From Gadus chalcogrammus (lineage: Eukaryota > Chordata > Actinopteri > Gadiformes > Gadidae), in the NCBI RefSeq assembly GCF_026213295.1, contig NC_079428.1:130001-194000 (forward strand): a stretch of 64,000 nucleotides of DNA. Direction: 5' to 3'. Positions 45,631 through 58,380 of this stretch are shown piece after piece. Every line of letters begins with the position of its first letter. Position 1 is the first letter of the stretch. The translations under genes were made by a program, and so were the position numbers. The notes beneath the pieces are model-generated. The model was not told the DNA's origin, searched no databases, and saw only the letters and a list, made by a program, of their open reading frames with translations.

Positions 45631-47476
45631 AAAGAATCGTAGTCTTCACTAAAGGTGCTTTAAAGGCTCATGCCATGCCACCTTTAACAAGCCCACAAAC
45701 GTGTCTTTAAACTAAAATATTCTCCATCACAGCGGAGTTGGCCTGGAAAGTGGAAACATCTTTGGGCTATTCTTGATGCAAATACCAGACATGTATTTAT
45801 ATTCTACATGCAAACCATATTAAAGACCTTGGAAACTGTACATTAGCACCCAGTTCAACGCGCAAACTCCCTCTAGTACCCCCAGAACTAAGAGGCGCAG
45901 TGCTACACCAGGCCAGCAGAGGGCGACCTTTGGGCGGATGAGAAGCAGAGCTGCTGGCTGAAGGTGTAGAAGCTGAGCTCTAGCATCAGTTCAAGTCCAT
46001 TTTATCTGTATAGCCTTAATCACCGGTACAGTCCCAAAGCGCCTAACGGGCCATGTATTGAGGGCACCCACTGACCCAAGGCCCCGAGAGGGAAAGACAA
46101 TCATCTTGAGGAGGAACATTTACAAGAGTTGGTCTTAGCTCACATGTGTAGTGAAGGCAATAGTGGGGAGGATTGAGGGAAGAACTGACAAGGCCACCAG
46201 GGGAATTACACCCCTGGAAATCAGTAAATATGGTATGTTACTTAGCTAAATAAGGAGAAAATATTTATTACAGTCAGCCAAGATATTTTATACATAAAAT
46301 CACAATCTAAAATAGCAGTCCAAAACTAGAAGAAAATTGACCAGACTAAATCTGAGGCCAACTGCTGAGGGTTAGTGTAACTAACTAACTGCACCGAGGA
46401 GGGTTAGTGTAACTAACTAACTGCCCCGAGGAGGGCCTACCACTCACCTCAAGGGCCTCACCTCAATCACTGCATCCCAGTGCTTTAACTCGCACGCATG
46501 TGAAGGGACCTCATGGGTGCCTACTAGCATCCCTACAGTTTGGCATCCCAAAAAAACGAATACAGTATCAAAACAAAGATTTAACAATGGTTCACTAAAC
46601 CCAAAATATTATAAACACGAACAGAAGATAAGCAAGACAAAAGTACAGCAAAACAGCAGCAGGTGAACCTACAAAAATGAACGAAAATGGAGTTAACCCT
46701 GCTCACCAAGCTGCACACAGACACTCTGTGTGGCCTACTCTACCCACCACCACGGGGTGGAGGGACTGAGTCCAAAGTGACTCAACAACAGGGGGCTATC
46801 CTAAAGCTAAAATAAACAAATCAAATGATGGGTCAGCTTGTATAACAGGGCATTTTTTTCTACCTAATAAAATGCTACTCACATGGTTGACGCTACACCA
46901 GCCACAGCAGGGACACGAGCCATACTGACACACATGGAACGCAGCTGCCTTAAACAAGGGCCTTGATTAGGGGACTGCAACATTCACAGGCTGCATTCAA
47001 GAGCATTATGTTCGACTAGGGTTTCTAGGCTGCTACACATGAATAAACTACCAGGAAGACACTCAAGTAGCTGGGGTGTCTTAGTACGCATTTATCCCTG
47101 CAACTTGAATTCTGCACCGTCGATGGGTCAGGGCAAAGAACCCCGTTGGTACTGAAGGGCTAGGGTTAATTAAAGCAGCCAATAGTTCACTACTGCTGTG
47201 TTGGTGAATTTAAAAAGATAAAGTTCAGTACTCACCCTTTAACCTCTAGTGGAGAGCAATACAGTTCAGGACTGATTCTTATCAGTATTGGACAGACTGT
47301 CCAAGGGAAGCTAGATGCAACATTAACCCACAGCTCTACAAGACAATGAACCAAATGATGGAGCCGCAGACTAAACCTTTCCCTGAGTTGTAGAACAATC
47401 CAACAGAACCTTAAACTGTCACATAAAAGGCAGTGGTCTGGGGGGCCCAAAGGGGGCCCCCCAGAATCGCATAAAA

Positions 47477-47654
<178 letters not shown>

Positions 47655-48244
47655 CTGACTCACTGCGTCCCCGGCCTCGCTCCCGGGATCCACCCCGGGT
47701 GTCGCTCCAGACCGGTCAGAAGAGGCAGCAACTTCCGATTCAACGCCAATCGGACCCACACAAAATGATTCACATGCTGCGCATGCGCCTAATATAGCAG
47801 ATGAACCTCATTAAGAGCTAACGAGAACTGCTCTGTGATTGGCCGGAGTGGAGCAACTCCCACCTTACAGAGGATCAATTCAGGTGAAAATGTCCTCGGG
47901 GCCGGTGGGATATATATACACAAATATATCTATACATATACATACATATATATGTATATATGTATGTGTATATATATAAATATCACCCCTCTTATCCCGC
48001 CACCCTAAGCATCTCGGTGGCGGTGGTGATTTTTGGCAACTTATACAATCAATGTTTCTTTCACTTGTGATAAAGTAATTACAGTTGATATCTGCTGCTT
48101 GCCTACTCAACCTGAAACACTAAACTGACGGCAAAGAACTTGCTGACGGTCCCTACATACTCTTCTATAGAGAGCACTTGCTGCCGGTCCCTAAAACTGT
48201 GTGTATGAATGCCGTCACCAGACTCCACCAGAAAGAAGACTTCC

Positions 48245-49287
48245 AGCATAAATCACACTTTTTATTGAATACGTCTTAAACATCGATCAGTCCAACAATA
48301 CACATGTAGGGCATGGGGTCGAAGGTCACCATCCACTGGAAGGGACGTGGGGTCGAAGGTCACCGTCCACGGGAAGGGACGTGGGGTCGAAGGTCACCGT
48401 CCACGGGAAGGGGCGTGGGGTTGAAGGTCACCGTGGGGTCGAAGGTCGCCGTCCAGACACTAAACTAACCCTAAAATTTAATTCCTACTCGAAATTAACT
48501 GGATCATACAAAGTAACGAGGGACGCACGCACGCATCACACACACACACACAGGTTTGGCCTTTAGACATTCTACTGCACTTAAATCACGATATAAAAGT
48601 CAACAAAAACTCAATTCACACACTTGGCTTCTTATGGAAATATGATTGGCTATTTTCAAAGATCCACCACTCGACTGATGGCCTTCGAACATAAGAACGT
48701 ATCAATAATGTTTCATATCTTCTAATCATCAAAAGATCTCGATCCAGATATTTCCATGACCTTGCAGACATTAATAGTAGAATCCAGAGCTACGTCTTTA
48801 AAGATCTAATCCCCACATGGCGAGCCAGAGACTAATCACTACAACAACAAAGTGTAACAAACTTCCTCAACTCGTAGTAAACTAGATATTTGAACCTTAA
48901 GGTAAACCTTATATTGGTCTTTATGGTGAAAAGGCAAACCCACAGCAAGAACATGTGTAGCAATGAGTTCTTACTTGGTAATATATAATAATGTCACAAA
49001 AAACTATCTAAATCAAGTTTAAAACACCTCCAACATATTGATATCCCCTGCCTATTTGAAAACCGTCTAAACTTCATGAAAAAACAAGTTGCTGAAACTC
49101 TTCCTAACGTCCTGGGATGAGACCAAGCCCCACAAAAAGATAACCTGCTAGCGCCTACAAGGCTCCTACACAGACCCGCCCAGCGCCATGGCAACAACAC
49201 TCAGGGCTGGGGGCAAGGTGGGAGGTGGGGCCAAGCCGGGGGGCGGGCCAAAGGGCAGCTAGAAGGTGGAGACGACCGCCTGCTCCA
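48245..49287 (-). other. camk2d: Candidate camk2d terminal exon/3'UTR, copy B
   Basis: The counterpart of 36,005-37,051, with the same acceptor and an AATAAA (complement of 48261-48266). If the 12-kb duplication is an assembly artefact, this copy is continuous with the camk2d exon at 57,797 and is the one to keep. Confidence 0.4.
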
Positions 49288-49366
49288 CTAGAGAGAGAAG
49301 AGACACAATAGGAACAGGAAGTGAGTTGAGAAGATAGGGCTAAACAGAAGGAGGAAGAGAAACATT

Positions 49367-51200
49367 AAGGGTGAGTCCACACTAAGGGTGAGTCCACCCT
49401 AAGGGTGAAGTCCACATTAAGGGTGAGTCCACACTAAGGGTGAGTCCACACTAAGGGTGAGTCCACATTAAGGGTGAGTCCACACAAGGGTGAGTCCACA
49501 TTAAGGGGTGAGTCTACATTAAGGGTGAGTCCACATTGAGGGTGGAGTCCAACATTAGGGTGAGTCCACCTTTAGAGTGAGTCCACATTAAGGGTGATTC
49601 CCATTAAGGGTGAGTCCACTTTAGGGTGAGTCCACATTAGGGTGAGTCCACATTAAGGGTGAGTCCACATTGAGGGTGAGTCCACATTGAGGGGTGAGTC
49701 CACATTGAGGGTGAGTCAACATTAAGGGTGAGGACACCGCTGTGGAGCTGTTAAGAGTAGATTGCAGGTGGAACTGTTAGAATAAGGGTGGAGGTGGAGC
49801 TGTTAAGAGTAGGGTTGGAGGTGGAAGCTGTTAGAATAAGGGTGGAGGTGGAGCTGTTAAGAGTAGGGTTGGAGGTGGAACTGTTAGAATAAGGGTGGAG
49901 CTGTTAGAGTAGGTGGAGGTGGAACTGTTAGAATAAGGGTGGAGCTGTTGGAGTAGGGTGGAGGTGCATGCGTTAGAGTAGGGTGGAGGTGGAGCTGTTA
50001 GAGTAGGGTGGAGGTGGAGCTGTTAGAGTAGGGTGGAGGTGGATGCATTAGAGTAGGGTGGAGGTGGAGCGTTAAGAGTAGGGTGGAGGTGGAACTGTTA
50101 GAATAAGGGTGGAGGTGGAGCTGTTAAGAGTAGGGTGGAGGTGGAACTGTTAGAATAAGGGTGGAGCTGTTAGAGTAGGGTGGAGGTGGAACTGTTAGAA
50201 TAAGGGTGGAGGTGGAGCTGTTGGAGTAGGGTGGAGGTGCATGCGTTAGAGTAGGGTGGAGGTGGAGCTGTTGAGTAGGGTGGAGGTGGATGCATTAGAG
50301 GTAGGGTGGAGGTGAGCTGTTAGAGTAGGGATGAGGTGGAGCTGTTAGAGTAGGGTGGAGGTGGGAGCTGTTAGAGTAGGGTGGAGGTGGAGCTGTTAGA
50401 GTAGGGTATGAGGTGGATGCGTTAGAGTAGGGTGGAGGTGGGAGCTGTTAGAGTAGGGTGGAGGTGGAGCTGTTAGAGTAGTGGTGGAGGTGGAGCTGTT
50501 TAGAGTAGGGTGGAGGTGGAGCTGTTAGAGTAGGTGGAGGTGGAGCTGTTGGAGTAGGGTGGAGGTGGCCATGCGTTAGAGTATGGTGGAGGTGGAGCTG
50601 TTAGAGTAGGGTGGAGGTGGAGCTGTTAGAGTAGGGTGGAGGTGGAGCTGTTAGAGTAGGGTGGAGGTGGAGCTGTTAGAGTAGGGATGAGGTGGAGCTG
50701 TTAGAGTAGGGTGGAGGTGGATGCATTAGAGTAGGGTGGAGGTGGAGCTGTTAGAGTAGGGGTGGAGGTGGAGCTGTTAGAGTAGGGTGGAGGTGGATGC
50801 ATTAGAGTAGGGTGGAGGTGGAGCTGTTAGAGTAGGGTGGAGGTGGAGCTGTTGGAGTAGGGTGGATGGTGGAGCTGTAGAGTAGGGTGGCGGTGGAGCT
50901 GTTAGAGTAGGGTGGAGGTGGAGCCTGTTAGAGTAGGGGTGGAGGTGGATGCGTTAGAGTAGGGTGGAGGTGGATGCGTTAGAGTAGGGTGGAAGGAGGT
51001 GGAGCTGTTAGAGTAGGGTGGAGGTGGAGCTGTTAGAGTAGGGGTGGAGGTGGAGCTGTTAGAGTAGGGTGGAGGTGGAGCTGTTAGAGTAGGGTGGAGG
51101 TGGAGCTGTTAGAGTAGGGTGGAGGTGGATGCGTTAGAGTAGGGTGGAAGGAGGTGGAGCTGTTAGAGTAGGGTGGAGGTGGAGCTGTTAGAGTAGGGTG
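49367..51200. repeat. Minisatellites of copy B (17-bp then about 25-bp units)
   Basis: The counterpart of 37,138-38,958. Many 1-bp indels (gggagctg, gtggtgg, ggtggcc) are absent from copy A, as expected of unpolished consensus or of an allele. Confidence 0.92.
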
Positions 51201-51821
51201 TGTCATGATATGTATAAATGCAGATCATGTGTAAGCCACTGGGGCGCTAGAGTTGAAATAAACTACCACAGATGGTTTGCAACAGCAGGCTGAGTGGTGT
51301 GTCTGTTTACTTTAGATAAGCAAACATAACATGGTGTCCAGAAGTAAAAGGAAAAACACTAACGAGGATTTGCAAGGTATTGCAAACATGGAAGGACCTT
51401 AGCCGCCCGCTGGACTTGATCTACTGCACGTAAACCTGTCAGAAAACTGGAGGAGATTTCGGCAGAGTTTTGAGCTGTATTTAACAGCTGCTGGGGGCGC
51501 GAGCAAGTCAGCTAAGGTACAGTCCTCACTATTTCTTCATATAGCCGGCGAAGAGGCGGTGGAAGTGTACAATACCTTCACATTTGACGAGGAGGATGAT
51601 AGGCTTAAACTGGCGATAATTCTGGAAAAATTTGAAGAATACTGCAACCCCAGAAAGAATATAACCTATGAAGGTACAAATTTTTCACGTGTGTGCAAGG
51701 GGACATGTCATTTAACCAATACCTTACGGAGTTAAAACTAAAGGCAAAGTCATGTGCATTCGCACAGTTAAGAGAGGTCCCTTATCAGAGATCGAGTTGT
51801 CTGTGGAATCACGTCTGATAC

Positions 51822-52118
51822 GTGAGAGAGCGATTGTTACGTGAAGTTGACATTTCTCTTGAAAAGGCAGCACAGCTGTGCCTCGCGGGCAGAAACAACA
51901 AAAGTACAAATAAACAAATGCATGAAGAGGATCACAATGCGCAATCCTTTGCAAGTGAAAGCAAGGACATAGATGCAGTGAGGCACAAGCAGACACGCGA
52001 TAAAGAATACCGAAATAAAACCCAAGTAAGCATGCAAGACAAGGGTCGCACGTTTTATTGCACAAGATGTGGAACTGAGCATGTATCACGAAAATGCCGG
52101 CCTTTGGCAACAATGTAA
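51822..52118 (+). pseudogene. gypsy gag C-terminal fragment (copy B)
   Basis: Contains LREVDISLEKAAQLCLA-type capsid sequence and the first zinc knuckle (CTRCGTEHVSRKC). The second knuckle (CKNCEKMNHFAKVC) is in another frame from about 52,105 because of a local frameshift. Confidence 0.8.
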
Positions 52119-52815
52119 GAACTGTGAGAAAATGAACCACTTTGCCAAGGTGTGTAGGTCGATGAAGACAGTGTACTCAGTAGATGATGACGACACAGAT
52201 CAACAAGCAAGTCTGTTCCTTGGTGTTGTGAATGCAAAGACACAGAGACAGACAGATGAATGGACTGTTGAATTAAAATTGGATCACAAACAAGTCAAAT
52301 TCAAACTTGATACTGGTGCACAGGCCAATGTAATTCCTTTCAGTCTCTTGCAAAGAATAGGGATAAAGAACATACTACGTCCAACAAATGTGAAACTTTC
52401 AACGTACACTGGAGACAAAATACCAGTGAAGGGAAAGTGCAAATGGAGCGTGAAATACAAAAAGAAAGCATTTAATCTGGAATTCATTGTTGTAAAATCA
52501 GATGCCAAACCAATACTTGGGATTCAGGCATGTGAAGAAATGGGGCTCATCAAGAGAGTTATGGCACTAAATAAAAGTGACAAAATGGATATCTTCAAGG
52601 AGTATGCTGATGTGTTTGAGGGACTAGGCTGCCTAGAGGGAGAACACACTATTCAAATTGATGAAGGCGTGACACCAAAAGTGCACCCACCTAGGAAAAT
52701 TCCTGTCACTTTGAGAGAAAAACTAAAAACAGAATTGAACAGAATGGAAAAAAATGAAAGTGATTGTAAAAATCGAAGAGCCAACTCAGTGGGTCAACCC
52801 TATTGTTATCGTTGA
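52069..52815 (+). pseudogene. gypsy nucleocapsid second knuckle and aspartic protease (copy B)
   Basis: CKNCEKMNHFAKVC lies near 52,120, and FKLDTGAQANVIPFSLLQRI near 52,300 carries the DTG active site of the retropepsin, followed by KPILGIQACEEMGLI. The protease is uninterrupted in this copy. The frame breaks at about 52,750 within an A run just before RT. Confidence 0.85.
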
Positions 52816-53440
52816 AAAGCCTAATGGAAAACTAAGAATTTGCTTAGATCCACGTGATCTTAACACAGCAGTAATGAGGGAACACTACCAGCTACCAACA
52901 GTTGAGGAAATAACCTGCAGACTCTCAGAAGCCAAATACTTCACAGTGCTGGACGCAAGCTCAGGGTTTTGGCAACTCAAACTAGACGAAGCCAGCACTC
53001 GCCTCTGTACATTCAACACTCCCTTTGGTCGTTATAGATTCCTCAGACTTCCATTTGGAATTAATTCGGCTCCTGAGGTGTTCCACAGGACAGTGAGACA
53101 GCTGTTTGAAGGAATTGAAGGTGTTGAAACATACATAGATGACCTCTTGGTTTGGGGTGAGACAAAAGAGCTGCATGACTGCAGATTGAGACAAGTGCTG
53201 GAGATAGCAAGAGCCAAGAATTTCAAGCTGAATAAAGAAAAATGCAAGGTGGGCCTAGAGGAAATCAAATACCTGGGTCATATCTTCACAAAAGACGGTT
53301 TGAAACCGGATCAGACCAAGATTGAGGCTATTCTGAAAACGCTCTGCTCCGAACATCTGCAATGTACATCTCCTTTCCTGGCTTGTACTGTACATTCACC
53401 TGGTATTTCTGCAGTCTCATTAAAAGTCTCTGTATTCTAG
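52754..53440 (+). pseudogene. gypsy reverse transcriptase lacking the connection region (copy B)
   Basis: RT blocks WVNPIVIVEKPNGKLRICLD, FTVLDASSGFWQLKL, FGRYRFLRLPFGINSAPEVF and the catalytic YIDDLLVWGE are all present. After YLGHIFTKDGLKPDQTKIEA the expected thumb/connection sequence is missing, and the frame runs into an inverted copy of RNase H and stops. RT alone may still fold but the natural polyprotein is interrupted. Confidence 0.88.
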
Positions 53441-53591
53441 CTGGAGCACTGCTCAGTGGTTTTTTCATTATCACTTCAAGTGGTTTGTGATCCGACTGCA
53501 CATCCACTTCTCTTCCGTAAATGTACTGATGAAAACGCTCTGCTCCGAACACAATTGCTAACATCTCCTTTTCTATTTGCGCGTAACGCTG
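53354..53591 (-). repeat. Inverted copy of RNase H segment inside pol (copy B, left arm)
   Basis: The reverse complement of 53685-53922 with about 93 bp between the arms. The same rearrangement at the same site is present in copy A. Confidence 0.94.
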
Positions 53592-55343
53592 TCAGTGGAT
53601 GCATCAAAAAGTGGACTTGGAGCCGTTTTACTTCAAGAGCTCAAGCCAGTAGCTTATGCATCGCGCGCACTGACAGAGACTGAGCAGCGCTACGCGCAAA
53701 TAGAAAAGGAGATGTTAGCAATTGTGTTCGGAGCAGAGCGTTTTCATCAGTACATTTACGGAAGAGAAGTGGATGTGCAGTCGGATCACAAACCACTTGA
53801 AGTGATAATGAAAAAACCACTGAGCAGTGCTCCAGCTAGAATACAGAGACTTTTAATGAGACTGCAGAAATACCAGGTGAATGTACAGTACAAGCCAGGA
53901 AAGGAGATGTACATTGCAGATGCATTATCCAGAGCTTACTTACCAGTGACCAGCTCTCCAGATAAAGACATTGAAGCGCAGGTGCACATGGTGATCTCCA
54001 ATTTACCCGTGTCAAAAGAGAAATTGGAGGAATTCAGAAAGGAAACAACAAATGATGTGACACTGACTAAACTCGTTGAAACTGTTCTTAATGGATGGCC
54101 AGAAACCAGGAGCCAAGCTGCCCAAGAAATACGAGCGTATTGGAACTTCAGAGAAGAGATCTCAGTTGTGAATGGAGTTCTGTACAAGGGAGAAAGACTC
54201 ATCGTTCCGGCAGCAATGAGAGGAGAAATGTTAAAGCGCATCCATGAAAGTCACTTGGGCATTGAAAGCTGCAGGCGGAGAGCAAGAGAAGTCCTTTTTT
54301 GGCCTGGAATGTCGGAAAAAATCGCAGAGATGGTGAACAGGTGTGACGTGTGCAGGACATATCAGAAATGTCAAACTAAAGAGCCACTACAACCACACAG
54401 TGTTCCAGAAAGACCCTGGCAGAAGATAGGTGTTGACCTATTCACCTTCAGCCAGCAGGAGTATTTACTACTGGTGGATTACTATTCTAAGTTCATAGAG
54501 GTGGAGTGGTTGAAGTCAGACACAAGAAGTGCAACAATCATCACACATCTGAAGTCACAGTTCGCCAGACATGGCATTCCTGAAATAGTGATCTCAGATA
54601 ACGGACCACAGTTCAGCTCTCGTGAGTTCCAAGCCTTTGCAAAAGAGTGGGAGTTCAGTCACCAAACTTCAAGCCCCTACCATGCGCAGTCTAATGGAAT
54701 GGCAGAAAGAGGAATACAGACTATCAAACTCATGCTTAAAAAATCGAAAGCTGATGGAAAAGATCCATATCTGTCGTTGCTGAGTCTGAGGAGTACACCT
54801 CTGGAGGATGTCGGAGTGTCACCAGCCCAGCTGTTGATGGGTCGACGTTTGAGAACAAGACTTCCGACGACATCCCAGATGTTGAAACCTCAAATGGTCA
54901 CAAGTACAGTACAACAGGTGTTTGAAACAAGACAACAGAAACAGAAAGAATATTTCGATCAAGGAGCCAGAGCACTCCAGAAACTTGAGGTTGGCGACAA
55001 TGTCAGAATCTGGCAGGAAGGATTATGGAATCCAGCCCAGGTAACGGGACTTTCTGACCAGCCAAGATCATATGTAGTCCAGACACCTGGGGGACAAGTA
55101 TACAGAAGAAACAGAAAGTATCTGATGCAGTCCAAGGAACTGAGTAACACACTAAAGGACACCAACAAACAAGATGTGACTCAACAGGATGTGCATGACA
55201 GTACAGAGAAAAAGCATGAAATGGACATTCAAAAGAAAACATCAAGAAGTAATTCTAGTCCTACAAAGCTTTCAAGTCTACCTGTTACAACAGCAAGTGG
55301 ACGAATTGTCTCAAAGCCAAGAAGATTCATCGAGGAGTACTAG
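53577..55343 (+). pseudogene. gypsy RNase H-integrase open frame (copy B, 588 codons)
   Basis: The frame opens inside the inverted segment. RNase H runs from RVTLSVDASKSGLGAVLLQE to KPGKEMYIADALSRA, and the integrase zinc-binding region is HESH...C.VC (HLGIESCRRRAREVLFWPGM, RCDVC). The catalytic core contains IGVDLFTFSQQEYLLLVDYY, VISDNGPQFSSREFQ and NGMAERGIQTIK, the D, D and E residues of DDE integrases. The C-terminal part has VGDNVRIWQEG and VVQTPGG. It ends about 120 bp before the 3' LTR. The integrase is intact as read, but pol as a whole is broken upstream, so mobilisation would need help in trans. Confidence 0.88.
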
Positions 55344-55344
55344 G

Positions 55345-55377
<33 letters not shown>

Positions 55378-55410
55378 TTTATTTTTTTCATGTTTGAGCA
55401 GTTGTTTAGC

Positions 55411-55451
<41 letters not shown>

Positions 55452-55599
55452 AAAATAAAGAGGATGTCATGATATGTATAAATGCAGATCATGTGTAAGC
55501 CACTGGGGGCGCTAGAGTTGAATAAACTACCACAAGATGGTTGCAACAGCAGGCTGAGTGGTGTGTCTGTTTACTTTAGATAAGCAACATAACAGGGTG

Positions 55600-56310
55600 G
55601 AGGTGGAGCTGTTAGAGTAGGGTGGAGGTGGATGCATTAGAGTAGGGTGGAGGTGGAGCTGTTAGAGTAGGGTGGAGGTGGAGCTGTTAGAGTAGGGTGG
55701 AGGTGGAGCTGTTAGAGTAGGGTTGAGGTGGATGCATTAGAGTAGGGTGGAGGTGGAGCTGTTAGAGTAGGGTGGAGGTGGAGCTGTTAGAGTAGGGTGG
55801 AGGTGGAGCTGTTAGAGTAGGGTGGAGGTGGATGCATTAGAGTAGGGTGGAGGTGGAGCTGTTAGAGTAGGGTGGAGGTGGATGCATTAGAGTAGGGTGG
55901 AGGTGGAGCTGTTAGAGTAGGGTGGAGGTGGAGCTGTTAGAGTAGGGTGGAGGTGGAGCTGTTAGAGTAGGGTGGAGGTGGAGCTGTTAGAGTAGGGTGG
56001 AGGTGGATGCATTAGAGTAGGGTGGAGGTGGAGCTGTTAGAGTAGGGTGGAGGTGGATGCATTAGAGTAGGGTGGAGGTGGATGCGTTAGAGTAGGGTGG
56101 AGGTGGAGCTGTTAGAGTAGGGTGGAGGTGGAGCTGTTAGAGTAGGGTGGAGGTGGATGCGTTAGAGTAGGGTGGAGGTGGAGCTGTTAGAGTAGGGTGG
56201 AGGTGGATGCATTAGAGTAGGGGTGGAGGTGGAGCTGTTAGAGTAGGGTGGAGGTGGAGCTGTTAGAGTAGGGTGGAGGTGGATGCGTTAGAGTAGGGTG
56301 GAAGGAGGTG
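55600..56310. repeat. Minisatellite, about 25-bp unit, right part (copy B)
   Basis: The counterpart of 43,340-43,960 with a few additional units. Confidence 0.93.
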
Positions 56311-56369
56311 GAGCGACCGGTTTGATCCGCCTCAGGATCCAGGGCCTGATGGAGATGTTCTGTAGAACC

Positions 56370-57424
56370 GGGCTGGTACCTCACTGGTGTAGGTGGAGAA
56401 CGTTACTGGTACCAGTACTGGTTTGAGTGTAGACCAGTACCTCACTGGTGTAGGTGGAGAACGTTACTGGTACCAGTACTGGTACTGGTTTGAGTGTAGA
56501 CCAGTACCTCACTGGTGCAGGTGGAGAACGTTACTGGTACCAGTACTGGTACTGGTGTGAGTGTAGACCAGTACCTCACTGGTGTAGGTGGAGAACGTTA
56601 CTGGTACCAGTACTGGTTTGAGTGTAGACCAGTACCTCACTGGTGTAGGTGGAGAACGTTACTGGTACCAGTACTGGTTTGAGTGTAGACCAGTACCTCA
56701 CTGGTGTAGGTGGAGAACGTTACCGGTACCAGTACTGGTACTGGTTTGAGTGTAGACCAGTACCTCACTGGTGTAGGTGGAGAACGTTACTGGTACCAGT
56801 ACTGGTACTGGTGTGAGTGTAGACCAGTACCTCACTGGTGTAGGTGGAGAACGTTACTGGTACCAGTACTGGTTTGAGTGTAGACCAGTACCTCACTGGT
56901 GTAGGTGGAGAACGTTACCGGTACCAGTACTGGTACTGGTTTGAGTGTAGACCAGTACCTCACTGGTGTAGGTGGAGAACGTTACTGGTACCAGTACTGG
57001 TTTGAGTGTAGACCAGTACCTCACTGGTGTAGGTGGAGAACGTTACCGGTACCAGTACTGGTACTGGTGTGAGTGTAGACCAGTACCTCACTGGTGTAGG
57101 TGGAGAACGTTACTGGTACCAGTACTGGTTTGAGTGTAGACCAGTACCTCACTGGTGTAGGTGGAGAACGTTACCGGTACCAGTACTGGTACTGGTTTGA
57201 GGGTAGACCAGTACCTCACTGGTGTAGGTGGAGAACGTTACTGGTACCAGTACTGGTTTGAGTGTAGACCAGTACCTCACTGGTGTAGGTGGAGAACGTT
57301 ACCGGTACCAGTACTGGTACTGGTGTGAGTGTAGACCAGTACCTCACTGGTGTAGGTGGAGAACGTTACCGGTACCAGTACTGGTACTGGTGTGAGTGTA
57401 GACCAGTACCTCACTGGTGTAGGT
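56370..57424. repeat. Minisatellite, 55-62-bp unit, downstream of camk2d exon
   Basis: About 18 copies of gtgtaggtggagaacgttac, tggtaccagtactggt and gagtgtagaccagtacctca. On the - strand each unit has ccagtgaggtactggtct, which resembles the exon end and donor of the camk2d exon at 57,797. A longer unit takes over at 57,425. Confidence 0.93.
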
Positions 57425-57796
57425 GGAGACCGGTACTGGTAATGGTACTGGTTACTGGTGTGAGTGCAGACCAGTACCTCACTGGGCGGGCAGGGTGTAG
57501 GAGGAGAACGGTACTGGTATTGGTATTGGTACTGGTTACTGGTGTGAGTGCAGACCAGTACCTCACTGGGCGGGCAGGGTGTAGGAGGAGAACGGTACTG
57601 GTATTGGTATTGGTACTGGTTACTGGTGTGAGTGCAGACCAGTATCTCACTGGGCGGGCAGGGTGTAGGAGGAGAACGGTACTGGTATTGGTATTGGTAC
57701 TGGTTACGGGTGTGAGTGCAGACCAGTACCTCACTGGGCGGGCAGGGTGTAGGAGGAGAACGGTACTGGTTACTGGTGTGAGTGCAGACCAGTACC
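57425..57796 (-). repeat. Minisatellite carrying copies of the camk2d exon 3' end
   Basis: Four units of 60-80 bp each contain caccctgcccgcccagtgag on the - strand, identical to the last codons, stop and donor of the camk2d exon, plus cggtactggt spacers. Confidence 0.92.
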
Positions 57797-58029
57797 TCAC
57801 TGGGCGGGCAGGGTGGGCGCCCCGGAGCGGTGGAAGTGGATGTTGTGCCACTGGCCGTCGCGCCGCTGCCAGACACGCGTCTCCTCGGCCTGCGCCGTGC
57901 GCGGCACGCCCCCCCGGTCCAGGTGCTGCGTGAGACGGACGTAGGCGATGCAGGCGGCGTCCTCCCCCATCAGGTGGACGTGGGGGTTCAGCAGGATGGT
58001 GTGGACCGGGCTCCTGGCCTTGGACAGAG
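57797..58029 (-). CDS. camk2d: camk2d exon, association (hub) domain C-terminus
   Basis: Read on the - strand after a ccggggcag acceptor, it completes a split Ala codon and reads [37 protein letters not shown] and [20 protein letters not shown], ending APTLPAQ and TGA (complement of 57797-57799). This is the CaMKII association domain that assembles the dodecameric holoenzyme. ENALSK and NIHFHRSG fit the delta type better than alpha, beta or gamma, and the position next to ank2 agrees. CCCA|gtgagg within the last codon is a good donor in phase 2, so this exon may also splice onward to a longer tail, as CaMKII-delta does in mammals. Confidence 0.93.
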
Positions 58030-58380
58030 CTGCCCCGGAAAATACCATGTTACCGTGTTAGCATGGTAGCCATTAACATGTTGTAACCTTAGCCGTTACC
58101 ATGTTATGTTAGCATGGTAGCCGGTCAACCGATAAGATCTTTAATCGGTAAATACTAACGGTTAAAAATAAATTAAATCATCTTAATTTCTCTCAGATGA
58201 CAGATCGTTCATTTTTATTGATATTGATAACATTTGTGAGACTCCTTAACGGTCTAGGTCTTTATCGATACCAATATTGATTATTTTCTATTATTTTGTT
58301 GAAATAGAACTTGTATTATTGCTTTGATTGATGATAAGTTGATCATAGCTCAAGATAGGACGTTAAAAACGTCATAATTC
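58030..58380. other. camk2d intron, mostly unique sequence
   Basis: Starts with three copies of ttaccatgttagcatggtag-like repeats near 58,048-58,120, then AT-rich sequence. No gene was recognised. Confidence 0.5.

Larger units (their letters stand above)
51201..55594 (+). mobile_element. Ty3/gypsy LTR retrotransposon, copy B
   Basis: The 4.39-kb counterpart of the element at 38,959. LTRs lie at 51201-51331 (with small indels) and 55465-55594. The same gggtg target duplication (51196-51200, 55595-55599) in the same array position shows this is the same insertion, duplicated or allelic, not a second transposition. Gag at 51,400-52,130 is frameshifted. Protease, RT and RNase H-integrase are longer than in copy A. 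Confidence 0.95.
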
